A stretch of DNA of 64,000 bases, from positions 1 to 64,000 of the forward strand of contig NW_004086815.1 in assembly GCF_000220395.1 (NCBI RefSeq), read 5' to 3'. Position numbers and translations under genes: made by a program. The notes under the pieces were generated by a model that was given only the letters and a program-made list of their open reading frames with translations, did not search any database and was not told where the DNA came from. The DNA is from Ichthyophthirius multifiliis (taxonomy: Eukaryota > Ciliophora > Oligohymenophorea > Hymenostomatida). Shown here in pieces: positions 15,464 through 27,422 of the stretch (position 1 is its first letter; each line of letters starts with the position of its first letter).

Positions 15464-15992
15464 TTATATATTTATATATTTATATATTTTTATATTTATT
15501 TATTTATTTAACCTTAGATATTATTAATACATTTTCTTTTTATGTATTTTTTTCATATTTGTGTACAAAACCTCTAGCTTCTCCATTAGCCATTGATTCT
15601 GTATAAAACTCATAATTATTAAATTTTACTATTACTTTTATTCTTTCTTCTCCCTTTATATTGTAAACAAATATTTTATAATTTTTTATTATATAATTTT
15701 AACTTATAATAATGATGATATCATCAAACTTGTGCTAAAACAATTCCCTAATAAGTTTATTTCTTTTTTATTTTATAATTTTGATTTTTACTATAATTTA
15801 ATTATAAATTATGTAATTTAAAAAGTTATTTATTATTTATATTTAATATACAATTGCATTTTATAATAATTATGTGTTTTCAGTAAAAACTATTCTAAAA
15901 TTTTTTTCAACTGAAAATCCTTTGATTATATGATCCTTTAATATAGGATAATTTTTGAATTATCTCTTTAAATTAAAAGATAATTAATTCAT
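14691..15992 (-). CDS. Hsp33-type redox-regulated chaperone
   Basis: A minus-strand gene from ATG (15990-15992) to TGA (14691-14693), with two or three introns (one near 15177-15210, another near 15420-15530). The N-terminal half carries KGFSVEKNFRIVFTENTQLL and later GEERIKVIVKFNNYEFYTES followed by MANGEARGFV, matching the Hsp33 core (the A-x-G-x-x-R-G-Y turn). The middle has SFGYMIQAMPDC, the family's 'GGFLIQALPGA'. The C-terminal redox switch is intact: YCRCSK, 29 residues, then CVYC, i.e. C-x-C ... C-x2-C, which binds zinc when reduced. Bacterial Hsp33 (HslO) unfolds under oxidative stress and holds unfolding proteins. Eukaryotic members are patchily distributed. No clear organelle presequence is visible. 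A frame change near 14960 is either a 20-nt intron or an indel. Confidence 0.85.
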
Positions 15993-16359
15993 TTTTTTTG
16001 TTTATTTTTATTTAATTTACTTTGTAAATATATAAATAAAAATATATTATTGAAAGTAAGAAAAATGCAATAAATCTATATTTTAATAATTTTTGAATTA
16101 ATTAGAATTTTTTTAAAATAAATAATCGTATAATGTATTAAATATAATAAATTATATTTTAGAAGATTTGTTTTTAGTTTTTTTTTATATTTAACTTTAA
16201 TTTTACTATTATATTTCTGATTTTAAAATTCAGTTATTGTTATAAATATTTTTTGCCTTAATTTTAAATATAAAATATAAAAAATATTTAAAATATTTCA
16301 ATTATTAATTTTTATAAAATATTGCAGTAAATTCAATTTTTTTTTCTTATTTTAATACA
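15993..16359. other. Intergenic between divergent genes
   Basis: A/T-rich spacer between the divergent Hsp33-like and Cys-rich genes. It must contain both promoters, but I see no identifiable element. Confidence 0.5.
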
Positions 16360-17068
16360 ATGAATATTTTAAATATGTTTATTATTATTTTAATACTTAT
16401 TAAATTTATAAAATCATAATAACTTAAAAGTATAGACCAAATATGTAAAGACTATACCCTAATAAAATAAGATTCATATATTGACACTAATATTGACGAA
16501 ATGATATATTAAGAAGATACTAATGATTTAACTAGTTATTATTGGAATGGAAATTAATGTGTTTAATGTTAAACTTATTATTGTTATTGTAATAAGATAG
16601 GTGAATGTGTATAATGTTATGAATCTTATTATTTAAATAAAAAAGAGCAAAATGGAAAAATAATATAAGAATGCATTAAATGTCCGTGTGGATGTTTAAA
16701 ATGTGAAATATAAGAAATAGATGGTATATTAACTAATTTTTGTACATCATGCCAAACTGATTATATTTTAATAAGCGGCGTATGTCTTTTTTTATAATAT
16801 TGTAAAGTTCATTCTATTTAAACTGGTTCGTGTAAAGAATGCGAAATCGGTTATTATTTAAATAGCTATTAATAATGTTAAAAATGTCACAAAAGTTGTC
16901 AATAATGTTTAACATGGGACCATTGTCTGAAATGTTAAATTGGATACAATTAAATTATAATATTAAATGATTTAAATACTTTAAAATAAATAAAAAAAAG
17001 CAAATGTAATATTATATAGATATATATATAATAAATAAAAATAAAATNNNNNNNNNNNNNNNNNNNNN

Positions 17069-17107
<39 letters not shown>

Positions 17108-18691
17108 TCTATTTATTATTTCTATTTAAAAATATTTTTTTTTTATTTCATTTTAATTTTTTTAATAAAAAAAGTATGTAATAAATTAAATGATGTTTTT
17201 CAAAATTGTCTTACATTTAGATCATAATCAGATATACATTTATAATGTTTACAGTGTTAGGAATAATTTTTTCTTAGTTCTTAATTTATTTTAATAAAAT
17301 AATAGATAGATGATGCTGATTTTTATAAATAATGTTTATCCTGCTATAAATATCAAAAAGGTTGCATTAAATGTTCTACAAATGCATAATGTTAAGTCTG
17401 CCACAAAAATTACATTAAAATAAACGAAAAATGCGTCAGATGTAATGAGTAAATTTTTAACTGTTTATCTTGTGTTAGACGAAAAGACCTTGTTGATAAT
17501 ACATTTTGCCTTTAATGCTAAGAAAGTTATTATTTAGACATAAATATGACACAATGTATTAAATGTCCTGAAAATGTTAAAAAATGTAAATCACCAACTT
17601 AAATAATAAGATGCGAAGCAAATTTTTTTCTAAGAGATAATCAATGTTTGTTATTAAGTAATCATTTTCCAAACTGCTAATTTACAAATGGTAAAACATG
17701 CATTAAATGCTTAAATAGACATTTTCTTAATCCTCTAAATGGTGAATGTATAAAATCTAATGATCCGGACTGTAATTCATTCGATGTAATTAATGGAAAA
17801 CTAAGTTGCAAGAATTGCCCTAGTTCAACTTTTTACTTAGATTTAGATAAAAATACGAATCTTTATAAATGTATTGCTTGCTATGAACCGGAAACTTTAA
17901 ATCTTTAACCAGAAGAATTAACTGATGAAGTTATTTAGTCATGGAGTTTATGTGAAGAATGTGAAAAATCATCTAATAGTATAGGACTTAAATGCAATCG
18001 TTGTACTGATAATGTTTTTCTTACAAATAATGAAAGATAACCTTGTTTTTATAAGAGGGAAGATGATGGAATTATTGGAGAATATATAGCCGAATGTGAT
18101 ATATATCAGTTTTTTAATAATGAAATTAGATGTGTTTAATGTCAAGATTAATATAAACTTAATGATGAATCGAAATGCATCTTGTGTCCTAAAGGATGTT
18201 ATAAATGTAATGAAGATTTACTTAAATGCTAATAATGCTATAGTACTGAATAGGAATAATATTATATGGATGCAAGTAAGAATGCTTGTGTGTAATATTA
18301 AAATGAATGCGAAGAATATAATATTATTGAAAGCAAGTGTCTTAAATGTAAAAATAATATTATTAGTAAAAGTAATTTAGGGGCTGAATGTGAAACTTTT
18401 TATTCTTTATTCTAGTCAAAAGTAAATGAAGACATAGAAGATGATGATGAAAATAGTATGTAAAATAATGAGATGTAGATAGTTTATAAATAAGCTATTA
18501 CTAAGCTTGATTCTTAAAGTATTAGAAACTTTTATAGATTAATTGATGGTGTTTGTGTCCCTTGTGCTGATAGATAGACAGGAAATTTTCAATGTTTAAA
18601 AAATCAATTTGCTAGTATTTTAGTCGATGATAGTTTCGGAGTGTTCTTTATTTTAAATTTTCAACTATTGATGACATTAGCTTTTGTTTGA
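16360..18691 (+). CDS. Cys-rich furin-like-repeat surface protein with signal peptide and hydrophobic C-terminus
   Basis: Two exons (16360-17005 and 17175-18691) join in phase to 720 residues. The intron contains the scaffold gap. The N-terminus MNILNMFIIILILIKFIKSQ is a clear secretory signal. Most of the protein is a run of CxxC pairs (CVQCQTYYCYCN, CQKCHKSCQQC, CILCPKGCYKCNEDLLKC) with 10-20 residue spacing, as in furin-like/growth-factor-receptor repeats common in ciliate surface proteins. The C-terminus ends with a hydrophobic stretch (FGVFFILNFQLLMTLAFV) directly before TGA, as expected for a GPI-anchor signal. Immobilisation antigens of ciliates share this signal/CxxC/GPI plan, but I see no precise i-antigen repeat, so I do not claim that name. 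An acidic insert (EDIEDDDEN) near 18430 is unusual. Confidence 0.85.
17006..17174 (+). other. Intron containing a 21-N assembly gap
   Basis: GT at 17006 and AG at 17173-17174 bracket the gap (N at 17048-17068), flanked by a TA microsatellite at 17069-17101. The exons on each side are in compatible phase (1 + 2 bases), so the gap most likely sits inside the intron and loses no coding sequence. Confidence 0.75.
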
Positions 18692-19059
18692 ACTCTCATA
18701 TATACTTTAAATATAAAATTCTTTTAATATTAATATATATATATATATATATAATTAAATTACATTATAAATATAAATATATATTATTAATTCTTTTTAT
18801 ATTTTTTTTTATTATAAAAATAAAATAAAGATAAAGCCTTATTATAATATATATAATATATTCTTAAGTCTATTAATAACACATTTTAATAAAAAAAAAT
18901 ATCTAATAGATATCAAATATATAATAATAAGATTTAAATATTTAAGAAATTATAAAATTAAAAACAATACATAAAAAATATACTTATATTATTGTATTAA
19001 AAAACAAAAAATATCATATATAATATTATATATATAATAAAACTATTTATTTTTATTGT
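18692..19059. other. Intergenic, nothing recognised
   Basis: A/T-rich spacer of about 370 bases between the Cys-rich gene and the eL36 relic. It has a TA run at 18733-18753 and no gene signal. Confidence 0.5.
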
Positions 19060-19269
19060 TTACTTTCTTTCTTATTTAACAGCTTTTTCTAAAAGAGCTC
19101 TTTTTAATTTAGCTATTCTGCGCTTTCCAAGTCTTTTTAATGCAATTTTAATTGCTTTTTTGCAATATTTGGGACTTCCAGCTTTTAAAAGTTCAATTAT
19201 TCTGAATTCATAGAGAGAAAAACTAATTAATTATCTTACTGTTTATATAATAAAAGTTAATCTTTTGCC
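19060..19269 (-). pseudogene. Decayed ribosomal protein eL36 fragment
   Basis: One minus-strand frame reads GKRLTFIIQTVRQLISFSLY, then EFRIIELLKAGSPKY, then KKAIKIALKRLGKRRIAKLK and RALLEKAVKQERK. This follows the C-terminal two thirds of eL36 (GKR..FVR..IREV.GFSPYEKR..ELLK.G...KR..K.AK.RLGTH.RAK.KR). The near-invariant GFSPYE has become SFSLYEF, and LGTHKRA has become LGKRRIA. No N-terminal exon is visible upstream and no TGA follows at the normal end. I infer a gene remnant, with the working copy elsewhere. Confidence 0.55.
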
Positions 19270-19596
19270 GAAAAAAAAATATAATTATTGAAGATATTTC
19301 TCTAAAAAATTTCTTATAAAGTTTTGATGAATTATAATTTTATTAAGTAGACAATTCTTAATAAAAATTTTTAATATAAATATTTTTATTAAATATAATT
19401 AATTTATTTTTTTTAATTATAAATTTTAAATTTAATTTTAGTTTAATAATATATAATTAATATAATAAAATAAAAAAATAAATATTGATAAATATAATAT
19501 TAATAATAATAAAAACAAAAATTAAAACACTATATAAAAATATAAATAATTATTATTTTAAATATATACCAGAAATTAATTTAAATAAAAAAATAA

Positions 19597-19645
<49 letters not shown>

Positions 19646-19667
19646 TTAATAAATACATTTTCTTTTA
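19270..19667. other. Intergenic with (AAT)n tract
   Basis: A/T-rich spacer. A pure AAT trinucleotide run occupies about 19600-19643, directly upstream of the next gene's ATG. No coding signal. Confidence 0.6.
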
Positions 19668-20828
19668 ATGAAAGACAATATAAAAGATAAGATAATAATT
19701 AAAAAATTAGATTTAGAAAGCAAATTATATCAGGACATAATTAAAAACATACCAATAATAACATAGTCATAAAAAACTCCTAATAGTAAAAATGATTTTT
19801 AATATAATTTTAAAATTAATAAATAAAAATTTTAAAATAGAAACAATAGAATAAATAAGATTATAATCATAAGCGTATTAATAAAAGAAATAATAATAAT
19901 AAATTAACTCATATAATAACTTAAGTTCCTAACTTAATATAGATGTGAAGTTAAACTCTTTTTATTAAAGATAATCATTAAATGATTTATTATAAAAAGC
20001 TAGTTAAAATGCTGTAAAAATACAAAGTCCGTTAACATCTCAACTACGGTTAGAAGATTTAGAAATAAAAGAGGATGCTGCTTAAATAATGAAAGATCTT
20101 AAATTAAATTCTTTTTCAAAATCTGAAACAAAATAATAATTTGTGTTTAAAGGTTAGTAATAAAAAATAATAAATATGAAGAAATATGAGTCTGAAAAAA
20201 CAGATATTTCAAATATAAAAAAAAATATTGAATTTTCAAAAAGTGATTAATGTTCAATAGCTTATAATTCTAAAAAAAATGAATAAAAATTAGATAATAT
20301 TATTAAAGAAAATGATCATTTAGATATTAAATAATCAAAAAATATTATTTAATAAGTTTAAAAATTAAAATAAAAATAATAAAATTGGAATAAAAACAAT
20401 ACATTAATTTAAAAATCTGATATTAGTTTAGATATTGTTAATAATAATTTAAAAAAATATTATGATGACAAAAAATAAATAACTTAAAATACTTCACAAT
20501 AAATTAATGTTTCTAAAGATAATAGTAACATATATTCTTAAAAAAAAAAAATGTTAATAATGATTTTTTTTAATAAATTATTCTATTTTCTAAAAAATAA
20601 AGTAAAGAAAAATAAACAAATTTAAAAAATACACCTTATATACAAATATTAAATAAAAATAATATAAATGTTTAAGATAATTAAATTTAAAAATAAGATA
20701 GTTTTTCTTTTATATAAAAAAATAATAATTATTTAGATTAATAAAGCTAATAATATAATAGTATAGAAAATACTCCTATTTTTAGTAAAAATGAAGAACC
20801 AAGTTTTTCTATATATAAATAAAACTGA
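19668..20828 (+). CDS. Hypothetical Asn/Gln/Lys-rich protein
   Basis: Starts MKDNIKDKIIIKKLDLESKL and ends at TGA 20826-20828 (PSFSIYKQN). I do not recognise it. The sequence is low-complexity Gln/Asn/Lys/Ser throughout, with one more ordinary stretch near 19930-20120 (SPLTSQLRLEDLEIKEDAAQ, then IMKDLKLNSFSKSE). The frame changes near 19840-19930 and again at an A-run near 20540-20552. These could be small introns or homopolymer errors, and the shape of the gene depends on which. No membrane segment, signal or zinc motif is visible. Confidence 0.5.
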
Positions 20829-21109
20829 AGTATATATATATTTATATATGGATATGTATTTAAAATATAAATATATATAATAAATATATATTTATAATAA
20901 ATATATATTTATAATAAATTTATATTTATAATATTTTCTATTGTTTATCTACTATATTAAAAAATTATTATTGTTTTATTTTTAAACTTATTATTAAATT
21001 TAATATTTTCATGTATATATTTATTTCTAATTTTTTTAATAACTAAATTATCAAATTATTTAATATTTATTTAATAATTTTTTACAAATTAATTTATTAT
21101 TTATTAAAA

Positions 21110-23724
21110 ATGTAAAATCGAAATTAAATTCAACGTTTTTTTGATGAAAATCATAATACATAATCTATTGAAATGCCAATTACTTATAAAGATAAACCCA
21201 TAATAGCCTATAGAAATAGACATTGTTTAAAACCTTAATGTATTTATGATAAATCTTAATTTCCTTTAACATCTGATTCATATTATGTATGTAATATATG
21301 CAAAAATATAATTGATACTACACAATTTACTCCAGACAAAGATTTTTAAGAAATAGTTGATTATATTCATGAATAAATACAAAATATAAGAAATACATAT
21401 ATAAAATAAATAATAGAAACTCATATAGTCCGAATATTCCGAAACGGCGAGTGGGAGCCTATCATAAGAAGTAGAGATTTAAAAACTGGAGTTTTAATAT
21501 AAGAAAGAATATTTATAAAAAACGAGAGACTTCTCTTAGATTTAAGAGATTGAAATGAAGAAGAACTAATGAAAATTCTTAATATTTTAACAAAAAATAA
21601 CAAAGAAAGTGAGAAATAAATTCTTATTAACATTTTAATTTAAGAGCATCCTTAAAGATTTTTAGAAAAAAACAGAAGAGAAAAATATTCTTATTTCACT
21701 CTTTTAGAAATCGAAAAATATTTAGAAAATTATAATTATTAAAAAAAAAAGAAAATGATGAAATATAAAATAATAATTTAAAAATAAGCAAAAATTTTTT
21801 AAGAACTTTTATTAAATATATAGAAAATTAAAAACTTTTTAGAGAAAAAAACACGAGAAATTTCATGTTGTCACTTTTGAATGTTTTAATGGAATCAAAA
21901 ACAGTAATATTGATAAATTTATATATAGTTTTTTCGATAAGAAAGAAATCATTAATTAAGAAGATTTAAATAAATACGATGTTATGATAATAATTTTTAA
22001 ATACTAGGAAATTTGGTATTCTACTATATATGAAATAAAAATCAAAAAAGCTATAATAGTATCCTTTTTAAAAAAAGAATAAGAAGAAGAAAATTAAAAT
22101 TTAATCTATTTGATTAAAGAATTTCTCCAAAAATATTTTCTTATTAACCATTAAGAGTATAAAATTAGGCTTTTTATTCATTAAAATGGCCTTTTTAGAG
22201 AATAAGTAGGTGATTTAGCAGATTTTGTGATGTCTTTTGTATATTAATATGTTTGTGGTGAAGATATTTTTTAAATTTTTACAAGAAAATAGTAAAGAGG
22301 AGAATTCGCATTTGGCTTTTGTTGGGTTTTATTAAAATATTTTTATAGAAAATATATACTTATTTAATGAGAATTTGAAAAAAAATAACCTTTTGAAATT
22401 CGAGCAATAATTTTTAAAAAACTAAAATTAAAATTTTTCTTAAAGTATTTAACAAGTATAACCTTATAAAGATATTTAAAAATAAAATTTAAATAATGAC
22501 TATTTTGATGATGAAGATTCTCAAAAATATGAAAATAATGAAGATTTTAGAATCAGAGTGGTTAGAAAAGCTTAAAAAAATCCAGAAAATTAAAAAACTT
22601 TTTAAAATACTTCCTAAAATTATTAAAGAACTATTAAAGAGCCAGAAAATTAGCTTGAAAAATATTAAAATGAGTTAGAAAATAAATAAAAAAGCAGTTG
22701 TTTTTCTATACCTATTTTAGAAAAAGATAAAATATAATCAAATGTATAAATACAACCTTCTTTTTCAAATAAGAATGATTAATAAACATCTTTTTTAAAC
22801 AGTCCTTCTTAATAGATATTAAGCAATATTTCTTATAAAAGGCAATAAGTAAGTAAAAATGAAGATTTTTGCCAAAAATAAGTTCAAAAAAATGAATAAT
22901 ATATAAAAAAAGAAGATTTACTTGAAGTTCTTTTTGATTTAAAAAGAGATTTAAATCTCGAACTAGGTATTAAAGTTAGAAAACTAGCAGAAGATTTAGA
23001 ATTCGAAAAAGAAAAAAAAAACATTTAAAACGAACTTAAATAAAAGCATTATGAGGAATACTTTAATTTTTTGCTTCAATATTATTAATAAAATGATACT
23101 AAATAATATTATTTACTTATAAACGAATATAACGATCGTGTAAGAAACTTTGCAATATAAAATTTGATGGAAGAGAAAATAATGTTTAATTAAAAAGAAT
23201 AAAATATCACTTAAAAAAATTAATCAATATAATAAAAAAACCCTTAAAATTCATATTTTAATAGGCATACATAAATTCAAAAAAATTACTTTAGTTAAAT
23301 AAAACCTTATATGGAAGAAAAAATATAAGAAAATTATATAAAAGAACCTCAAAATGCTCAATTTTTAGATACTCCATTATATCCTGGATATTAACTTTCA
23401 AGAAAATAATAAAAAAAAATGGAAAAAATAAGTAAATAAAAAGTAGGAATGTTCATTTAAGATAGTTAAAGATTTAAATATATAAAAGATCAAAATTAAG
23501 ATAAATTTTAAGGCCTAAATAATATTTTTGGGTTCAATTATTAATAAGCAGAGGATAAATTTTTAATGTAAATAGAATAATAAAAAAAATATTAATAATT
23601 AGAAAAAAATAATAATAATTATTAAAATAGTTTATCTAGATTTTAAAATGATAATAATAATGCCTTTACTTTCGAAAATATGGAAGATATCAATTATTAA
23701 TTAACAGATAATAATATTAATTGA
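21110..23724 (+). CDS. Hypothetical protein, N-terminal zinc-ribbon-like motif, interrupted frame
   Basis: Starts MQNRNQIQRFFDENHNTQSI, with a CH..C pattern (RHCLKPQC ... YYVCNICKNI) resembling a four-ligand zinc ribbon. The same frame meets TGA at 21551-21553 after LLLDLRD, then continues at once with NEEELMKILNILTKNN, which looks like the same protein. Further frame changes occur near 21830 and 22370, both in A-rich runs. The middle has GDLADFVMSFVYQYVCGEDI and FAFGFCWVLLKYFY, which look folded. The C-terminal 400 residues are Gln/Asn-rich with a helical block LEVLFDLKRDLNLELGIKVR. The end is TGA 23722-23724. I do not recognise the family. It may be one gene with sequence errors, a gene with unrecognised introns, or a decaying copy. 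Confidence 0.5.
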
Positions 23725-23752
23725 GATCATAGTTATTTTGCATATATCAGTC

Positions 23753-24052
23753 TCATATTTTTATCTCCCATTTTTAGATATGTTTGAAAAAATATATATT
23801 ATTATATTTTAAATTTTATTTTTTATTTTAAGGAGTATTTTATAATCCTTTTTTTGCATTTGCATTTTCATTTTATTTTTCGTTTATTAATATTTTATAT
23901 TGATAATTTTCTTTAAAATTAAGGCTTGTATTATGACTATTTATTTGTTGTGGATTGTTTTATATTTATTGTTTATTATAAAATGTATATTTTTTATAAT
24001 GTTTTTTATTTTACTGCCTTTTTTTAAAAAAATTAATTTTTTTTAGTGTCAT
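23753..24052 (-). CDS. Possible small Gln/Asn/Lys-rich ORF (uncertain)
   Basis: A minus-strand frame of 99 codons from ATG (24050-24052) to TGA (23753-23755). It contains QQIQNNPQQINSHNTSLNFK and ends FFKHIQKWEIKI. Codon choice looks protein-like, but a second minus-strand frame is also open here and gives an equally plausible Gln-rich product. With TGA the only stop, this length is not significant. Low confidence. Confidence 0.25.
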
Positions 24053-24426
24053 TGTATTTTTGTTAAAAAAACGTCTATAATTTATTAATATTTTATTTTT
24101 ATTTTCTTTCAATTTGTTATTATAAGCCTTAAAACTATTTTATTTAATTAATAGTATTAAATTAATTTTTTAGAACTATTATATGCAAAATTATCTTATT
24201 TTATTAATTTTAGTAATTACAAATAATTAAAGAAATAAGAAAAAAAATTCATAAATTAATTATAAATTTTTAATTAAAAAAAATAATAACATTTTTATTA
24301 ATATATAAATTAATATTTACATATATTTTTTTTTTTTAAACAAAAAAAAAGATAATTAATTTATTTTTAAGAGACACAAAAAAAAAAACACAAAAATATA
24401 AAAAAATCTTAAAAAAAAAAATATAT
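24053..24426. other. Intergenic, nothing firm
   Basis: A/T-rich sequence upstream of the LUC7 gene. Open frames extend upstream from the uncertain ORF at 23753-24052, without a signature. Confidence 0.4.
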
Positions 24427-25739
24427 ATGGATCAAAGCAGGCTTCTACTTGACTAATTTTTTGGTGTCGACAGAAATTTATCAATAAGAGAACGTAATAA
24501 AAGAAGAGAACATTATACTGACAAAGAGGTAAATTGAAAAAAATATATATACACTAAAAAAAAAAAAAAAAACAAGTAATAAAAATAAATTAATTCCAAA
24601 CAAAAATTTAAAAAAAAAAAAATTAAAAAAAAAGGTATGTGCATACTTTTTAATAAGCAATGACGAATGTTATAAAGAACTTTTTCCAAATACAAATTAT
24701 GATGATGGACCGTAAAAATAAATAATAATTAAAAATAGAGTATAAATAAATTTATATATAAAGATGTAAATAAAGACATGATGAATTTTTTAAAAGATAA
24801 TTTTAAGATGATGCTGAAGATAAAAGAGGTGAATTCGAATATTAAATAATAAAGCAAGCTATAGATTTTATTTAAAAAAAATTAATGATATAGATCATAA
24901 AATATAAAAAAATAAATAATATACAGAAAAAAAAATTGCTACAGATGTAGAAAGACCAAAAGAAATTTAATAAAAGTAAATTTATATTTTTTTAAAAAAA
25001 TATCATTGTTAAATAAAAAAATTTATATTTAAAAGAATTGATAACATGGAAAATCAAATTAAAATATTTTTAGAATAAAGTGCAAATTTAGGAGCATAAG
25101 GAGAAATAGAATAAAGTGAAAAATTAGCAGAATAAGCAGAAGCTTTGCGTGTTTAAAAAGAAACATTAATTGCATAAACTGATAATGGACTTGTTAATAG
25201 TAATTTAGCATAAAAGGAAGTTTGTGATATCTGTGGAGCTTGGAAAATTACTAATGATAATGATAAAAGGGCTTAAACACATTTAGAAGGAAAAATACAC
25301 TAAGGTATTTTTTATTAAAAAATAAAAATTAATATCAATAGGATTTTAATTTTTGAGAGATGAAATAATTAGATTAAAAGAAAGAAAAAATGCAGTTAAA
25401 GCCATATTGAAAAAAATCGATAAAGAAAAAGAAAGAAAACGAGTAATTTTTTATAAAAAATATTTTTTTTATTCTTTTATTAAAAAAAGCATTAAAAAAG
25501 TAAAAGCAGAAGTAGAAGTAAAAATAATAAAAAAGGATATTCATCAAGAGGTAGAACTGATAGATCTGATTCTAGGTAAAATATTAAAAATTATATAAAA
25601 AAGAATAATACTATTATAAACATTGAATTATTTTCTCATTTTATTTAAAGAAAAGCATGTAATTAATTATTATTATTATTATATTAGGGGTAGAAAATCT
25701 AATAAAGAATCAAAAGGTGATAAAAATTCTAAAAGATGA
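24427..25739 (+). CDS. LUC7-like U1 snRNP splicing factor
   Basis: Starts MDQSRLLLDQFFGVDRNLSI and continues RERNKRREHYTDKE, the signature opening of LUC7 ('LL.ELMG..RN'). LUC7 proteins belong to the U1 snRNP and help choose 5' splice sites. The first zinc finger is split by introns (VCAYFLISNDECYKELFP ... RCKQRHDEFFK, a CCCH pattern). A coiled region (EIEQSEKLAEQAEALRVQKE) leads to the second, C2H2-type finger KEVCDICGAWKITNDNDKRA ... HLEGKIHQ. A basic helix (EIIRLKERKNAVKAILKKID) and an Arg/Ser tail (SRSRSKNNKKGYSSRGR...KNSKR) finish the protein at TGA 25737-25739. Introns include about 24530-24632, 24973-25030, 25303-25345 and 25443-25490, and one within the RS tail near 25576-25687. A one-base break is likely near 24875 in an A-run. 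Confidence 0.9.
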
Positions 25740-26513
25740 AAAAAAAGAAATAAAAATAAAAAAAAACAATTTAAGAATTTTTGTTAGCTATTGTTATTAA
25801 TATAAACATTAAATAAGTTTAAAAATATATATCTATATAAATATAAAATATGATTAATTATTAATTTTATTATTTTAAGTAAATAATATATTTTATAATT
25901 TTCGAATTTTTTTTTATAATTAATTAGATTTTAAACTTTAAAAGTAATTTATATCACATTTTCTTAGCCATATATATATATCAATTTTTGAATACATTAT
26001 TTAAATTTATTATTTTATTTTAATATTTTTTCACTAATTTTAAAATTAATAAATATACTTTATATATTATTTTAATAAACTTATTTTCTATAATTTTTTT
26101 TTTTGAGTTTTTAAAATTTTTAATAGTTTAACAAAAAAAAACATTATAAATTTTTATTATTTAGATAAATATAAAAATAAATTATTAGATATATTGATTT
26201 TTTTATTATTATATATTAAATAATAATTATTGGTTAATATAATCTAAGTTTAAATCAAAGAAATTAAATAAATTTAAAATTTTTTTAATTATCAATATCT
26301 ATTATTTAATTTATATTATTTTAATACATTAATTTTTTAAATATTTTATTTTTATTTATATAAAATATTAAAAATTTTATAATAATTTTAATACTTACTT
26401 TTTAAAATCTCATATATATTTTTTTTATATATTTTTAATTTTATTATTATCTAACTTTTTAAATATATTTTTTATTTATTACATAGTTTATATTTAAGTA
26501 TATTTTTTATAAA
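25740..26513. other. Intergenic, nothing recognised
   Basis: About 770 bases of A/T-rich sequence without a gene signal or long tandem repeat. Confidence 0.55.
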
Positions 26514-27422
26514 ATGGTCTAATTCAATTCTATTAATTCTATTTGCAAAAATAATTTTTATAACTAATAATTTTAGAAATACAATAATAACGAATTTAAA
26601 CAAAAACCCTAAATATAATTAATAGAATATAAAGACATTAAACAAATCTAATTAAAGTAAATATAAATGGATTAAAATATAATATGCCATTTGTCTAAAA
26701 CTCCTAAAAAACCTATTTAATATTTTGATAAAAGTGAAAATGTAGTAAAATTAAAAAAGTAATAATCATTAAATGCAATATAACTAAAAAAGTAATAAAA
26801 ATCTATTGACAATAAATAAAAAAGTTTATGTGATAAAAATATATATAATTCAGTAAAAGAAATCAAATAATAGGCTTCTAATAAAATAATTAGATATAAT
26901 AATGAATTTGACTAGAAATCTAAATTAAATAATTTCCTTTAATAGAACTTATTAGTCATATCAAATAAAAAAAAAGTATTTAAAAGTTCTAAAAGGCCAA
27001 ACTTGTTTTTAAAAAATGATTAAATAAGTTAAAAATTTAAAGTTTAAATTTAAAATTAATAACTTTAAATATAAAAAAATTAATAAGCAAAATATAAATA
27101 GCCTTAAATAATATATAATTTGTAAAAAAGATGTTTATCAGCTATTTAACCTAAAATCAATAAAAATAATGTTGATTTTTATTTATACTAAAAGTTAGAT
27201 GAAAGATAAAAAATAAAATAATAATAATATATTTCTTAATAAAGCATACAAAAAAAATAGTTTAGTTTTTAACAAGATATAAAAATTAATAAAAATATCA
27301 CTAAATAGATAGAAAACAACAGTTCCTTCTATTAATAGTGTTGTCCTTGGAATTAAAATATTAATCCTTAAGAAGATTATTTTTAATATGATATTGATTA
27401 ATATGCTAAATGTTGGCGATGA
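26514..27422 (+). CDS. Hypothetical Gln/Lys/Asn-rich protein, 302 aa
   Basis: An uninterrupted frame of 303 codons from ATG 26514 to TGA 27420-27422. The protein opens MVQFNSINSICKNNFYNQQF and is basic and very rich in Gln, Lys and Asn (CHLSKTPKKPIQYFDKSE; SSKRPNLFLKN). It ends FYQQCCPWNQNINPQEDYFQ then YDIDQYAKCWR, where the Trp/Cys/acidic content looks less random. No domain recognised, no signal or membrane segment. A frame this long is unlikely by chance. Function unknown. Confidence 0.6.
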
